This document shows positions 1-9,171 of a stretch of 64,000 bases of DNA, piece by piece. Within the stretch, counting starts at the first letter, position 1, and each line of letters begins with the position of its first letter. The notes under the pieces were generated by a model. That model made no database searches. It was not told the origin of the DNA and saw nothing but the letters and a program-made list of their open reading frames with translations. The stretch is from Streptomyces sp. NBC_01214. Its GTDB lineage: Bacteria; Actinomycetota; Actinomycetes; Streptomycetales; Streptomycetaceae. The translations under genes and the position numbers were made by a program. The stretch lies in contig NZ_JAPEOS010000001.1 of NCBI RefSeq assembly GCF_026340975.1, forward strand, positions 4,993,001-5,057,000. The letters run 5' to 3'.

Positions 1-1
1 C

Positions 2-466
2 GCCTACGCAGGAGTCTTCCTCACCGACGGCACTCACAAGACCGCAGTGGATGACACCTTCGCGATTCTGTGGCTCTGCTTCGACGAGGCCCTCGCCAGC
101 CCTGACATCCGCCGCTACACCTGGAACATCCTGCGCGCCACCGTCAAGGCCAAGGCCAACTACCGGGATGAACGCCCGGTGCTGGCCGAAGCCGCCTTCG
201 ACACCATCTCTCTGAGCCACCCCGGCCCGGAAGAGCAGCCCACAGGGCTGGCCGAGATCCTGGAGCTGTTCACTGCCATCAGCAAACTGCCCGACGCCCA
301 ACTCGACGTCATGGTGCTGCGGCGCCTGTGCGGTTTCCAGCCCAAGCAGGTCTCCGATCTCCTCGGTATCCCCCTAGCCGCCGTCCGGTCCGACGAACGC
401 CACGCCAGACGTTTCCTGGACGACACCATCGAGCTGCCGCCCCGAACCGGAGGACCCACTCCATGA
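2..466 (+). CDS. Sigma-70-like factor, C-terminal part (5' end outside window)
   Basis: The frame is open to the window edge, so the true start lies upstream; a GTG at 47 is only an internal candidate. The last 60 or so residues read as a sigma region 4-like helix-turn-helix: KLPDAQLDVMVLRRLCGF, then QVSDLLGIPLAAVRSD, then a recognition-helix-like stretch. Such proteins direct RNA polymerase to promoters or act as small DNA-binding regulators. The stop codon overlaps the next start as ATGA, so the two genes are translationally coupled and probably work together. Region 2 would be expected outside the window and cannot be checked. Confidence 0.65.
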   Translation, partial: AYAGVFLTDGTHKTAVDDTFAILWLCFDEALASPDIRRYTWNILRATVKAKANYRDERPVLAEAAFDTISLSHPGPEEQPTGLAEILELFTAISKLPDAQLDVMVLRRLCGFQPKQVSDLLGIPLAAVRSDERHARRFLDDTIELPPRTGGPTP

Positions 467-1275
467 CCACCCTCGAACACCTGCTGTCCAGAGCATTGCT
501 CACCCCCAACCGAGCCGTGCCCCGCGACATCGTTCCGATCCGCGAGACCAGCTCACGCAACCATCCGGTGGCGATCGAGGCTCCGAAGACGAGTGCAGCT
601 GAGGAACTGCGAGCACTGTGCGAGGCCCTGGTCCATCACACCCCGGCCACAACGGTCGCCGGCTTCGTCACCGAACAAGTACCCGAACCCCGAAGCGCCC
701 TGATTCTGGCCTGCGTGCTTCAGTTGACCGACACCGACGACGGCGCCAGGTTCTGGTGGCAGTACGCCGCTGGCGCTGGCCATCCGGCCGCCGCCTACTG
801 CCTCTACCTGCACCACCTTTCCCTCGGCGAGACTCACACCGCCCGCTGGTGGCGCACCCAGACCGATCAGACGCACACCGATACGGCCAAACCCGACGCA
901 CCCACCGTGCATACGACCATCCGCTGCGACGGCGACCCGTTCGTTCTCCACCACGACGACGGCGCCTCCAGCACCACACTCCTGCGCGTCATGCGCGGCC
1001 TGGCCGGACACGTCAGCCGGCCCCGGTCCGCCGTGGTCGCTGAGCTGATGACCTACATGCCCACCGCCGTGGCCGTGGGCTACCTCCGCGAACCCGAAAG
1101 CGAGCTGCCCCTGCCCGGCCCCGACTTCGCGCACAAGGTCCGGACCCTTCTGGCTGCGGCCGCCAACCGACCCGACGGCCCCAGCGACCTCCCGGCCCGC
1201 CCGACCCTGCGGCGAGACACCACCCGGACCACGCGACGGGCACGCCGCCAGATCGACGAAGCAGCGACCCACTGA
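463..1275 (+). CDS. Hypothetical partner of the sigma-like protein
   Basis: A 270-residue soluble protein that I do not recognise. The start is the ATG overlapping the upstream stop; longer upstream starts would run through the sigma-like gene. The middle (about residues 90-135) is rich in A, L, W and Y with short helices (ARFWWQYAAGAGHPAAAYC), reminiscent of SEL1/TPR-like helical pairs. The C-terminal tail is basic (RRDTTRTTRRARR). There is no signal peptide or membrane span. The 4-bp overlap suggests a functional pair, perhaps an accessory or antagonist of the sigma-like protein, but that is inference. A strong hairpin follows the stop. Confidence 0.65.
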   Translation: MTTLEHLLSRALLTPNRAVPRDIVPIRETSSRNHPVAIEAPKTSAAEELRALCEALVHHTPATTVAGFVTEQVPEPRSALILACVLQLTDTDDGARFWWQYAAGAGHPAAAYCLYLHHLSLGETHTARWWRTQTDQTHTDTAKPDAPTVHTTIRCDGDPFVLHHDDGASSTTLLRVMRGLAGHVSRPRSAVVAELMTYMPTAVAVGYLREPESELPLPGPDFAHKVRTLLAAAANRPDGPSDLPARPTLRRDTTRTTRRARRQIDEAATH

Positions 1276-1284
1276 ACCACCCCC

Positions 1285-1315
1285 GCCCTCCCCTGCACTG
1301 CCCGCAGGGGAGGGC
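1285..1315 (+). terminator. Rho-independent-type hairpin after the sigma-partner operon
   Basis: A perfect 12-bp stem, GCCCTCCCCTGC paired with GCAGGGGAGGGC, encloses a 7-base loop ten bases after the stop at 1275. There is no U-tract, as is usual in Streptomyces. Confidence 0.75.
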
Positions 1316-1840
1316 GCTGAACTTGGCTCACCAGCGTGTGCTTGGCCAGCTTGATGAGGTTCGGCCCGGTGACTGGTGACCGGATCGGTGAGTCTGGAGC
1401 ACACGGGTACGGCTGTCCTCCGGGCGTCACGGCGGCGGGCCGATCGGGGGTCACCCCGACCGGCGGCCCGGCGTTGTTCGCGGCGCGGACGACATGCTGG
1501 ACGTGCTCCTCGACGCGGTTATCGAGCCGCGCCTGAAACTGATCAGCGGGGATGAGGCGAGGACCCTGATGGTTCTCGTCGGGGTGCTTGACGATGACGC
1601 GCAGTCCGAGGGGGTCCTGCGCCAGCCCGAGGGGCGCCTCCGCACCCGCCGCGGCCGTCGACGGCCGGTGTCGGCCGGTGTCGGCGTACTGAGAACCGCG
1701 CTCAGGCGTGTACGGACGAACGTGCTCAGGCGTGGGACCGGGACGACAACCCTGCGGCCGTGGGGGTATCCGCGAGCGCCCATGACCCGTCGGCGGCCTG
1801 AACCTGGGGCTGGGGCGCACGCAGGCGTAGGCTCTCGGGG
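1316..1840. other. No convincing gene
   Basis: Open frames exist on both strands but none has a ribosome site or a recognisable motif. A minus-strand frame around 1330-1700 contains a fairly well balanced stretch (HPDENHQGPRLIPADQFQ) that could be the relic of a gene, but its ends are not definable. Confidence 0.4.
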
Positions 1841-2236
1841 ATGCGGATAGGCGAGTTGTCAAAGCGCACGGGCGTGAGTCCGCGCTCACTGCGGTACTAC
1901 GAAGAGCAGGGCCTGCTGACCAGCTCACGCTCCGACGCGGGGCAGCGTCACTATTCCGATGCTGCGGTCCAGCGCGTGTCGCTCATCCGGCAGTTGTTCG
2001 ATGCGGGCATGTCCAGCCGGGCGATCGCGACTGTGCTGCCGTGTGTGGACGTCCCGGGTGACCTGGGCGTCGCCGAGGAGACGTTCGCGGCGATGACCCG
2101 CCAGCGCGACCGGATCGACGCCGACATCGCCCACCTGATCGAGACCCGGGATGCACTCGACGTGCTGATCGGGGCCAACAGCCGGCACCGGGCGGAGCTG
2201 TCCACGGGCCCGAAACCGGTGGCGCAGCCGACCTGA
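1841..2236 (+). CDS. MerR-family transcriptional regulator
   Basis: A 131-residue protein. The N-terminus is a classic MerR winged helix: MRIGELSKRTGVSPRSLRYY followed by EEQGLL, and a second helical part ending near residue 70 (IRQLFDAGMSSRAIATVLPC). A coiled-coil dimerisation helix follows (ETFAAMTRQRDRIDADIAHL). The C-terminal effector part is short, as in small MerR proteins that sense redox or small ligands. The single Cys at about residue 67 is isolated, so a metal-thiolate site is unlikely. It lies 106 bp upstream of an oxidoreductase on the same strand, an arrangement common for MerR regulators of quinone or aldehyde reductases; control of that gene is inferred. Confidence 0.88.
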   Translation: MRIGELSKRTGVSPRSLRYYEEQGLLTSSRSDAGQRHYSDAAVQRVSLIRQLFDAGMSSRAIATVLPCVDVPGDLGVAEETFAAMTRQRDRIDADIAHLIETRDALDVLIGANSRHRAELSTGPKPVAQPT

Positions 2237-2342
2237 TGCTGTGATCTGCATCTCAGCCTGTTGCCCCTCACACCAATGTCAGAGGTGAGGATGGCGACAA
2301 CGACCGGAATCACCGGGTCGGTCATACGAGAGGCGGCAGAAG

Positions 2343-3266
2343 ATGGGGCAGGCGTGGGGTTTCGGCAGGTATGGCGGGCCCGAGGTGCAGGAGTTCTTCG
2401 ATCGTCCCGATCCCGTCCCCGGTCGCGGCGAGGTACTGATCCAGGTCGACGTCGTCGGCGTGAATCCCCTCGACCACCTTCTGCGCTCAGGTCTGGTCGA
2501 CGGGCTCGACGGGGGGCGTCCGTTTCCCCGCGTGCTGGGCATGGAGGCAGCCGGAACCGTTCTCGCCCTGGGCGAGGACGTCAACGGGCTCGAGGTGGGT
2601 GACGCGGTCTTCGGCTTCGCACTCACCGGTGGCGGCACCTACGCCGAGACGACGGTGCTGTCCGCGCCGAACACCGCACGCATCCCGGACGGTCTGTCCG
2701 CGACCGCGGCGGCAACGCTGCCAGTGGCCGGGACGACCGCGGTGGACGTGCTCGACCAGCTCGGCCTCCCGGCTGGTGCCACGGTCCTGGTCAACGGGGT
2801 CGGGGGCGGGGTCGGCTTCGCCGTCGCCCGACTGGCGATCGGGCAAGGGCTGCGCGTGACCGGCATCGGGAGCACCGCCAAACGCGAGCACGCCGAGGCC
2901 ATCGGGATGCGGTTCATCGACTACACCGACGAGGACGTCGCCGCCGCGGCACGCGAGCTGGTTCCGGACGGCTTCGACGGGATCGTCGACCTGGTCGGAG
3001 GAACGTCGCTGCGGACGGTCGCTCCGCTGGCCCGGGATCCCCTCAACGTCATCGCTGTGGGTGACATGTCTGTGACCGATCTCGGTGGGCGTTTCGTCGA
3101 GCGTCGCGTCGACCGCGAGAACCTGGAGCGGTCGGCCCGGCTGGCCCTCGCCGGATTCCTCGCACCCGCAATCACCGCGGTCCATCCGCTCTCCGATGCG
3201 CCGGCCGCCCTCGCCACCGTCGAGAACGGTCACGCCTCGGGCAAGGTCGTCATCAAGGTGGCATGA
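2343..3266 (+). CDS. NADP-dependent oxidoreductase (quinone oxidoreductase-type MDR)
   Basis: A 307-residue medium-chain reductase. The N-terminal GroES-like fold runs from GFGRYGGPEVQEF, with the VNPLDHLLRSG and GMEAAGTV segments. The Rossmann domain has the NADP motif NGVGGGVGFAVARLA near residues 152-166 and VDLVGG near residue 217. No catalytic or structural zinc cysteines are present, which fits the quinone-oxidoreductase branch of the family. It would reduce quinones or alpha,beta-unsaturated carbonyls with NADPH in the cytoplasm. The upstream MerR gene is its likely regulator. The length matches the family, so the gene appears intact. Confidence 0.88.
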   Translation: MGQAWGFGRYGGPEVQEFFDRPDPVPGRGEVLIQVDVVGVNPLDHLLRSGLVDGLDGGRPFPRVLGMEAAGTVLALGEDVNGLEVGDAVFGFALTGGGTYAETTVLSAPNTARIPDGLSATAAATLPVAGTTAVDVLDQLGLPAGATVLVNGVGGGVGFAVARLAIGQGLRVTGIGSTAKREHAEAIGMRFIDYTDEDVAAAARELVPDGFDGIVDLVGGTSLRTVAPLARDPLNVIAVGDMSVTDLGGRFVERRVDRENLERSARLALAGFLAPAITAVHPLSDAPAALATVENGHASGKVVIKVA

Positions 3267-3596
3267 GAAGTGCCCGGCTGCCCGACGCCGTCGACGGTCC
3301 GTTGCGGGCTGACGAGCACCCGTGGTCAGCGCATCATCGACTGAGCACGGTCACCTGTACGGGGGTTGAGCACGTTCAGGCGTACGCCGGGACCAGGCCC
3401 CAGCGGAGCCTGGTCCCGGCCCAGCCCGTCATGTACGCACAGTGGTAGGTGGCGGCGGGCGGGAGCCATTCGGCCGGTCCTTGTCGGCCTCGCACCGGTC
3501 CGAGGGCCTGCGCCGAGGGCGTGTGCCGAGGGCGTACGAGGCCATCCCCGACTTGAGCTGCTCACCCGCGCCCACGGGGCTGGAGACCGCCCCGAC

Positions 3597-3960
3597 GCCA
3601 CCGACCGGGCCGGTCGAGGTTGTTGCGGCTGTTGAGAACGTGGGTGTGATCGTTTCCCAGCTCGCGCTCGAGGTGGTCGAGAGCTTGCACCGCCCATCTG
3701 GCTGCCTGCCCGGGACGGCCGGCGCGGCCGCGACGACCACGGAGGCGATGAAGACCGCCCACACCACCCACGGGTCCTCGGCCCAGCCCAGCAGCACATC
3801 CGTCACGTAGTTCGTCACCACGGTCGACGCCGCGGCGGCCACCGCCGCAGCGGCAGCAACCGCCAAACCCGCCCGACGCACCCCCCTTAGCCCGCACCCT
3901 GCCCCCCAACCACGCGTCAGAGGACGTGCGTAGAAGAGGGCCTGCCGCTGTACCGGCCGA
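3597..3960 (-). pseudogene. Decayed Streptomyces TPR/NB-ARC-type protein
   Basis: Two frames on the minus strand carry pieces of one protein type. About 3700-3860 encodes a membrane segment (NYVTDVLLGWAEDPWVVWAV then FIASVVVAAAP), typical of the start of actinobacterial NB-ARC/TPR proteins. Directly downstream in another frame comes a TPR motif, WAVQALDHLERELGNDHTHV followed by LNSRNNL, which matches the repeated unit of their C-termini. The ATPase part that should lie between is missing. The pattern indicates a large internal deletion plus a frameshift. The family assignment is from recall of the motif. Confidence 0.45.
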
Positions 3961-4120
3961 AGCGGCAGATCGCCGACGAGACCGCGACCGCGAACAGGTG
4001 CGCAGGCCACCGGGCGGGTGGGGTGCGGTGGCGTTTCGCAGGTGAACCGTGTGCGTGGGCGGGTGAACGGGGCCGGGGTGGCCTGTTGCTGACGGTGCGG
4101 GGGGCCGGTGGAACCGGCCC

Positions 4121-4252
4121 ATGATGATCACGATCTGGTCCGCTGTCGCGGCCGCCGTCGTCGCCGTCCCCGTCGCCTTCGCCTTCGCCGTTCAGGCGTG
4201 TCACGGGGACGGCGACGACGGCTGGACCGCCTCGGGGGTGGTTAGGGGATGA
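4121..4252 (+). CDS. Possible small membrane peptide
   Basis: A 43-residue frame beginning MMITIWSAVAAAVVAVPVAF with a short acidic tail (HGDGDDGW). Nearly every third base is G or C, as in coding DNA here, and the sequence would form one transmembrane helix. There is no strong ribosome site, and the stop overlaps the convergent gene ending at 4242, so it may be chance. Confidence 0.25.
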   Translation: MMITIWSAVAAAVVAVPVAFAFAVQACHGDGDDGWTASGVVRG

Positions 4253-4670
4253 TGAGGGAGAACTGCTTGTTCTCCGGTTCGTCCCTGGAGTTGGTGGTGA
4301 CGACCAGGAGAGTGTCGGCGCGGTTGCCGCACTCGCTGGTCGCTCCGGGGTGGACGTAGATTTGGCCGGGGTAGCCGCCGGTGGTCAGTGTCGCGATCGG
4401 GATGATCTCGTTGACGTTCAGCCCTACGGGGTCGAGCCTTACGCAGAACCGGCCGGCGTAGGGGCTGGTCACCGAGCTGATGCCCTTGGAGCGCACGATG
4501 CTTGTGTCGGCGTTGATGATCGCTGCTGCCTGCGTGTGCCCGGCGTTCGCTCCTCCGGGCGCCGCTGCCACGGCCGCACCGCCTGCCGTTGCCGCCAGGC
4601 ACAGCCCGGCACTGGTCAAGGCGATGACGCGGGATCGCTTGCTCTGGAACATGCGGCTCTTCAACGACAT
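4242..4670 (-). CDS. Small secreted protein, unknown function
   Basis: The start chosen is the ATG at 4670, preceded by GGGAG with good spacing; the frame extends further upstream without support. The 142-residue product has a basic N-terminus (KSRMFQSKRSR), a hydrophobic core and an Ala-rich cleavage region (GGAAVAAAPG), that is, a Sec signal peptide. The mature domain of about 100 residues has two cysteines (near GRFCVRLD and SECGNR) that could form one disulfide after export. Beta-rich segments such as NEIIPIATLTTGGYPGQIYV suggest a small sandwich fold. I do not recognise the family. Confidence 0.7.
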   Translation of the reverse strand: MSLKSRMFQSKRSRVIALTSAGLCLAATAGGAAVAAAPGGANAGHTQAAAIINADTSIVRSKGISSVTSPYAGRFCVRLDPVGLNVNEIIPIATLTTGGYPGQIYVHPGATSECGNRADTLLVVTTNSRDEPENKQFSLIIP

Positions 4671-5521
4671 GCTGGCTCCCTCCATACGATGGCCACCGCC
4701 CCCCTGGGCGGCGGCGTGTCTCACGCTAGGGGCCCCGTTGCGGCCGCCACGCTTTTGGAGTGCCAAACCACCAGTTCAGAGGGCACGGGAAGCTCCCCGG
4801 TGGTCCCTGCGCTCCCCAACACGCCCCCGGATGCCGCTTCGACATGAATCGCCCACGCCGTGGAAGGGCCCTTCTCGGGGCGCCTGAAACACACGGGCCC
4901 CGGGCCGCTGCGACAGCGGCTCGACGAGGCGATCGAGGGCCTGGTCGACGACGTCCGGTACCAAGCCTGCGGACTCGGGCGTGGATCAGGTCCGGGCTCC
5001 GGTGGGAGCGGCGGTGTCAGCGCAAGGCGTCAACCCTCGCCCCCGCATGCCACACCAAATGCCGAATTGACCTTCGCCGGGACGATGACGTCGGACTTCC
5101 CGACCTTCCAGGTGACCGTCCATGTACGCGGCCACCCTGGCCCAAGATCCAGGCACTCGGTGGCCCGCTCGGGAAGCGCGTACGGCAGCGCAAGGTCCTC
5201 CAAGCGGCAGGCGTGCGACCGCACCGGACCTACCGGAACATCGACGACCTGTACGTCACCCACGGCCGGAGCACACCGCACAGCACGAGCCGTGCACGCG
5301 AGAAGGCCCAAACCGGCATCGACAACAGGCCGTACGGGTACTCTGCTCAACTCGCCGAATCAGAGGCTCAGCCACACCCGTGTGACTGAGCGTTTCAGAT
5401 GGCGGACGTGCATCTGGGCCCGGCGGCGCACTGAGCGCCCGAGAGTCGAGACACCTGGCGAGCCGAAGCGCTCAGGCACGCCCTTGTTGAGCGGGGTTTG
5501 CTGCCAGGCCTGGCCCCGAAC
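4671..5521. other. No convincing gene
   Basis: Overlapping open frames occur on both strands without ribosome sites or motifs. Two short stretches look faintly protein-like: plus-strand YRNIDDLYVTHGR near 5235 and minus-strand TWTVTWKVGKSDVIVPAKV near 5080. They may be relics, but I cannot assign them. Confidence 0.4.
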
Positions 5522-6334
5522 TCAGGACTCCTTGATCCCGTGCTTGGCCGCCTGCTCAGGTGTGTAGAGGTAGAGACTCTGGCGAAGCGCATCGGCCATT
5601 GCCTCGAAGGCTTCCCCGTTCCGTGGCTGGACGGGTGGGGGGAAAGGCAGATCGCTGGAACGACGGGGCCAGATCCGGGCGACGGAGAGGTGGAACTCAC
5701 GCGCGTGCTGGATGACGACGTCCACGGCCGGGAAATAGACGTAGATGCACAGGTGCCCGATCTTCATGGGGCAGAAGAACCCCACCGGCTGGGGGGTGTC
5801 AGGAGCGGATACACCGGTGAGGTCGATCCTCACGGTGTGACTGGTGACGATGGGGTTGCGTTCGGGGCAGGACCCCAGCCAGACGCGCGTCCCACCAGGA
5901 ATCGCTCGGTGAGTACGCATTCTCCGGAGCTGATGGGACGGCAGGAGGGGCTCCTGCTGAACCTGGTCGGCCATCATCGCAGTCTTCGTGGCCCAGAGCG
6001 CGATCTGCCGTTGCTGCTGGAGGGATATGAGGTCAAGGTCCTGCCGAATGATCAGTGGCTCGAGTACGTCCTTGGAGGATGCTTCAAGCTTCGACATCCA
6101 GCCGTTGTTGCACGGGGCACACACCTTCTTGACTGTGAAGTCCAGGCCCAAGCTCTCCCTGGTCACCTCGTAGGCGCCCGCCCCATAGCGGGCCTGTTCG
6201 GTCTGCTGCCGCCCCGGCGGAAGATACCGGTTCAGCCACTGGGGGAAGACGTGTTCTTTGGTGACGGGGGAGCTGCCGCAGAAGACACAGGACATGAGCA
6301 GATCGTAGCGGCCGAGCTTCGATGGGATCGACAC
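5522..6334 (-). CDS. HNH-like zinc-motif protein
   Basis: A 270-residue protein, starting at GTG 6334 or more conservatively at ATG 6295 (MSCVFCG). It has CVFCG near the N-terminus, then EHVFPQWL, then CAPCNNGWMSKLE. The paired CxxC motifs with an intervening EH are the layout of HNH-type zinc folds (compare C-x2-C, x-EH, C-x2-C-N). The conserved N-N-G-W after the second pair supports this. HNH proteins are often nucleases in mobile or defence contexts, but the rest of the protein, about 180 residues of mixed alpha/beta sequence, is unfamiliar. The function should therefore be treated as unknown. Confidence 0.65.
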   Translation of the reverse strand: MSIPSKLGRYDLLMSCVFCGSSPVTKEHVFPQWLNRYLPPGRQQTEQARYGAGAYEVTRESLGLDFTVKKVCAPCNNGWMSKLEASSKDVLEPLIIRQDLDLISLQQQRQIALWATKTAMMADQVQQEPLLPSHQLRRMRTHRAIPGGTRVWLGSCPERNPIVTSHTVRIDLTGVSAPDTPQPVGFFCPMKIGHLCIYVYFPAVDVVIQHAREFHLSVARIWPRRSSDLPFPPPVQPRNGEAFEAMADALRQSLYLYTPEQAAKHGIKES

Positions 6335-6383
6335 CGGCGAGGGCCGCTACACCACGGTGCCCACACGGTCTCGCCCGAAGTGC

Positions 6384-7289
6384 TCAACCTGCCAACTGAA
6401 GCACTCGGAGGGCGGTTCGTGAGGCTGACCGTTTCCCGGGCAGGCCGGCGAACGAAGTCGGCCACGCGACGTCGTCGATCGCGAGCCACGGCGCAGCGGC
6501 CACGGCGGTGGGCGTCACCCCGGTGAACGCCTTGACCTCGCGGTGGAGGTGGGACTGGTCGACGTAGCCGCTTGCGGCCGCCACCCGAGCGGTGGCGTCA
6601 CCCGCTGCGAGAAGGTGGGCGGCGTGGTCGAAGCGCACCAGCTGGGCGGCGCGCTTGGGAGTGAGGCCGATCTGGGACCGGAAGCGGGACCACAGGCGCT
6701 TACGGCTCCATCCCACCTCGTTCGCCAGGCTGTCGACCCGCACCCGTCCCCGGCTGGTGAGCATCCGCCGCCAGGCAGCCGCGATCTCCGGATCGAGCGG
6801 CGGGCGGGCGTCCAGCCGTCGGCCAAGGACATCCGCCGCGATCGTGAACCGTTCGTCCCACGACGTGGCGGCGCGCAGCCTCTCTTCGGTTCGCCCGGTG
6901 TCGCGACCCCAGACATCTTCCAGCGAGACCACGGTCCCGACGAGCTCGGTCGATGCGCCGAGCACTGCAGCCGCCACGACCGGCGACAACCGAATCTGGA
7001 GGCACTGGCCTGCCCCGGCCGTCCGGCCGCTGATCCGAAGGTCGCCCGGGATCAGTCCTACGACCACGCTGCCGCGTTCGCGTCGGTCGTGGGCGTCGTA
7101 GACGAGGCCGTCTCCTTCGCTCAGGTCCACGAACAGGGTGACCGATGGGTGCGCGACCATGGCGATGTCCACGGGCGCCGGGACACGTTGACCGAACCCG
7201 GCCATGCTGATCCCGGGCAGTCGCTCTGACTGCCGCGGGATCGCGACCTCCACCGACGTCCAGCGAGGTGGTGACTCTGTGGCCCACAC
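6384..7289 (-). CDS. AraC-family transcriptional regulator
   Basis: A 301-residue regulator. The N-terminal half (about residues 30-150) is a cupin-like sensing region. The C-terminal 100 residues hold two helix-turn-helix units: VDSLANEVGWSRKRLWSRF followed by RSQIGLTPKR, then VAAASGYVDQSHLHREVKAF followed by TGVTP. The second unit's GYxDQSHLxRxxKxxTGxTP is the AraC signature. The gene lies 22 bp downstream of the alpha/beta hydrolase on the same strand, so the two probably form one transcript, and the regulator may control it in response to the hydrolase substrate or product (inferred). Confidence 0.88.
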   Translation of the reverse strand: MWATESPPRWTSVEVAIPRQSERLPGISMAGFGQRVPAPVDIAMVAHPSVTLFVDLSEGDGLVYDAHDRRERGSVVVGLIPGDLRISGRTAGAGQCLQIRLSPVVAAAVLGASTELVGTVVSLEDVWGRDTGRTEERLRAATSWDERFTIAADVLGRRLDARPPLDPEIAAAWRRMLTSRGRVRVDSLANEVGWSRKRLWSRFRSQIGLTPKRAAQLVRFDHAAHLLAAGDATARVAAASGYVDQSHLHREVKAFTGVTPTAVAAAPWLAIDDVAWPTSFAGLPGKRSASRTALRVLQLAG

Positions 7290-7311
7290 AGCTCCAGGGT
7301 AGCGATCGGTG

Positions 7312-8121
7312 TCAACGGCCGGCCGCCGCGAAGGCCAGCAGCAACTCGCTTGTCGCCTCCGGCGCTTCGAACATGGGGAGGTGTCCGACGTCGGGCAGTT
7401 GCTCGACGCGCGCGTTCGGCACCGTGTCGTAGTGGTGTGCCGAAGACGGATCCCAGCGGCGGTCGGCAGCGCCGAAGATCACCAGGACCGGGACGTCGAG
7501 GGCGGTGAGGCGCTCGGGCACGCTCCGCTCGGCGATGTACGCGGTGTTTCGGCGCAGCACCGTCCTTAACGTGCGATAGCCGATGCCCCGGACTTCGGCG
7601 ACCAGGTCGTCAGGGACGTCCACCGGGCGGTTGCACACCGCGGTCACCCCCCTGCGGAGCATGGCGTCCGAGCGGATCGACCAGAGGAGCGGGCCCAGCG
7701 GCGGGGCAATCAGCATCTGAAGGAGGACGGGCTGCGGAAGGAGCGCGTCGGGACTCGGACCGCTGCTGATCAGCGCGAGCGAACCAACCAGGTCAGGGCG
7801 CTGTTCGGCAAGCGCGGTGGCGACGTATCCACCGCTGGAGTGCCCGACTACGGTGACCGGACGAAGACCGAGCTCGTCGAGCACCGCGGCCAAGCGACTC
7901 GCCTGCTCAGGCACGTCGTACGACGGCGCGGGCGAGGACCGGCCGTGACCCGGGAGGTCGACTCGGATGACGTGATACTGGTCGGTGAGTGTCGGCACCA
8001 CCGGGCTCCAGGAGCCGCCCGAGAATCCCGATCCGTGGATGAGCACCAGCGGCGGCGCCTGCCGCGGGCCGTAGTGGACCACATGCATCCCGTGCACGTG
8101 CGTGACGTCGTCATGTCCCAT
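7312..8121 (-). CDS. Alpha/beta-fold hydrolase
   Basis: A 269-residue hydrolase from ATG 8121; the frame is open further upstream but that part is low-complexity and unlike the family. The oxyanion motif HGSGFSGG is near residue 29. The nucleophile elbow VVGHSSGG puts Ser at about residue 95. The acidic residue follows the VIFGAADRRWD strand and the catalytic His is in DVGHLPMFEAP near the end. All three triad elements are present and the length is normal, so the enzyme should be active on an ester or C-C substrate that cannot be predicted. It is probably co-transcribed with the AraC regulator just downstream. Confidence 0.85.
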   Translation of the reverse strand: MGHDDVTHVHGMHVVHYGPRQAPPLVLIHGSGFSGGSWSPVVPTLTDQYHVIRVDLPGHGRSSPAPSYDVPEQASRLAAVLDELGLRPVTVVGHSSGGYVATALAEQRPDLVGSLALISSGPSPDALLPQPVLLQMLIAPPLGPLLWSIRSDAMLRRGVTAVCNRPVDVPDDLVAEVRGIGYRTLRTVLRRNTAYIAERSVPERLTALDVPVLVIFGAADRRWDPSSAHHYDTVPNARVEQLPDVGHLPMFEAPEATSELLLAFAAAGR

Positions 8122-8402
8122 GTACGGGACGATGCCTGCACTGCCCGCTCTCAGTCTTGTACAAATGTCGTCGCGAGACTGACGCTCGCCGGACACCTCT
8201 GCCTCCACGGCGAGCGGGACATCAACTCTTGACGGCCTCTGCGATCTGAAGGGCGGCCTGGGCGGGTGTGAGGTGTAGGTGTGAGGTGTGTGGTGTCGAC
8301 GACCTCGGCCGCGGCGTGCAGCCACGTGCGGAACGCCTCGGCGTAGGGCTCAAGGTATGGAAGACGGAACGGGGAGTCGGGGCCGAGACCAGTGTCGCCC
8401 GC

Positions 8403-8486
8403 GCTGCGCCAGTAGACGCGGGAGGCGGATGAGGCGGGACGGTGCTCGTAGTCGCGGACCAGGCGCCGGTGCAGTATCAGGATCCC
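8403..8486 (-). pseudogene. IS5-family transposase, C-terminal scrap
   Basis: The minus strand reads ILILHRRLVRDYEHRPASSA then SRVYWRS. This matches the end of IS5-type transposases (RRLxRDYExxPAxSE...). The frame then runs into unrelated sequence, so only about 28 codons of the element remain. Confidence 0.5.
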
Positions 8487-8621
8487 GTAGGTCTGCTAGG
8501 TAGTGTCCTGCCTGGTTGCGGACCGCAACTATGGAAGGGGCCGTTCACAACCATCAAGTGGGTTCTTCAGCTCGTGCTCGGATGCTGGCGAGGTGGTGGA
8601 GTCGGTGCCCGATTGCGATGA

Positions 8622-8664
8622 GTGTACATCGAAACGATCAGGTGGCGGATGTACGGACGCGCAG
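8622..8664 (+). pseudogene. Possible ISL3 transposase scrap
   Basis: A short plus-strand reading, IRWRMYGRAGFK, resembles the C-terminal RQMFGRAGF motif of ISL3 transposases, which is seen clearly at 47830 in this window. It is only about 13 codons long, so it may be chance. Confidence 0.25.
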
Positions 8665-8950
8665 GCTTCAAGATACCGGTACCTGGGACATCGGCCTTCG
8701 GCAACGACCCCGTCGCCGACTTCGGGGGCGATCTGGACGAGGCGCCGCTGGAGCAACGCGAATCCATGATCCATGGGCCACTCGAGCGCGCCGCCCGACC
8801 CCGTGGGTCACCTGGATGTTTCCGACGGCGAATGGCAGTGGCCGCGGCCGCGGCCGCCCTGGTTGTCGCACAGCACCGTGACGGCGAGCCGGCGTGTTCC
8901 AAACTACGGCCATCAGCGCCGCTCTCTCTCCCCCATTACCTTCTTGGTGG

Positions 8951-9140
8951 CCCCGCAATGGGGTGCCCGGCCTCCGGGTCCGGCATGACTGCTCCCCCCT
9001 GTTGAACGTATGGCCTGGGGGGTGGTGTCACCGGCCCGGAGGCATCGACAGACCGCTGATTAGGGGCATGACCACCGGCTTCCTTCGGGAGCTTGGGAGG
9101 CTCTTCGTAATGTGGATGTGGCGATCGGTGCCGTGGGACG
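8951..9140 (+). ncRNA. Candidate IS110 bridge RNA, copy A
   Basis: The leader upstream of the recombinase keeps blocks identical or nearly so to the leader of copy B, including GCAATGGGG, GGCCTCCGGG and CCTGGGGGGTGGTGTC. A second block near 9108-9140 (about GGATG to CGGTGCC) is also shared. The sequence between them, about 9050-9105, differs. Conserved arms around variable stretches in the left-end leader are what the bridge RNA of IS110-group elements looks like. The exact RNA ends are not visible. Confidence 0.5.
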
Positions 9141-9171
9141 GCCGGGCGGTGGGGACGACCGGAGGACGCAC

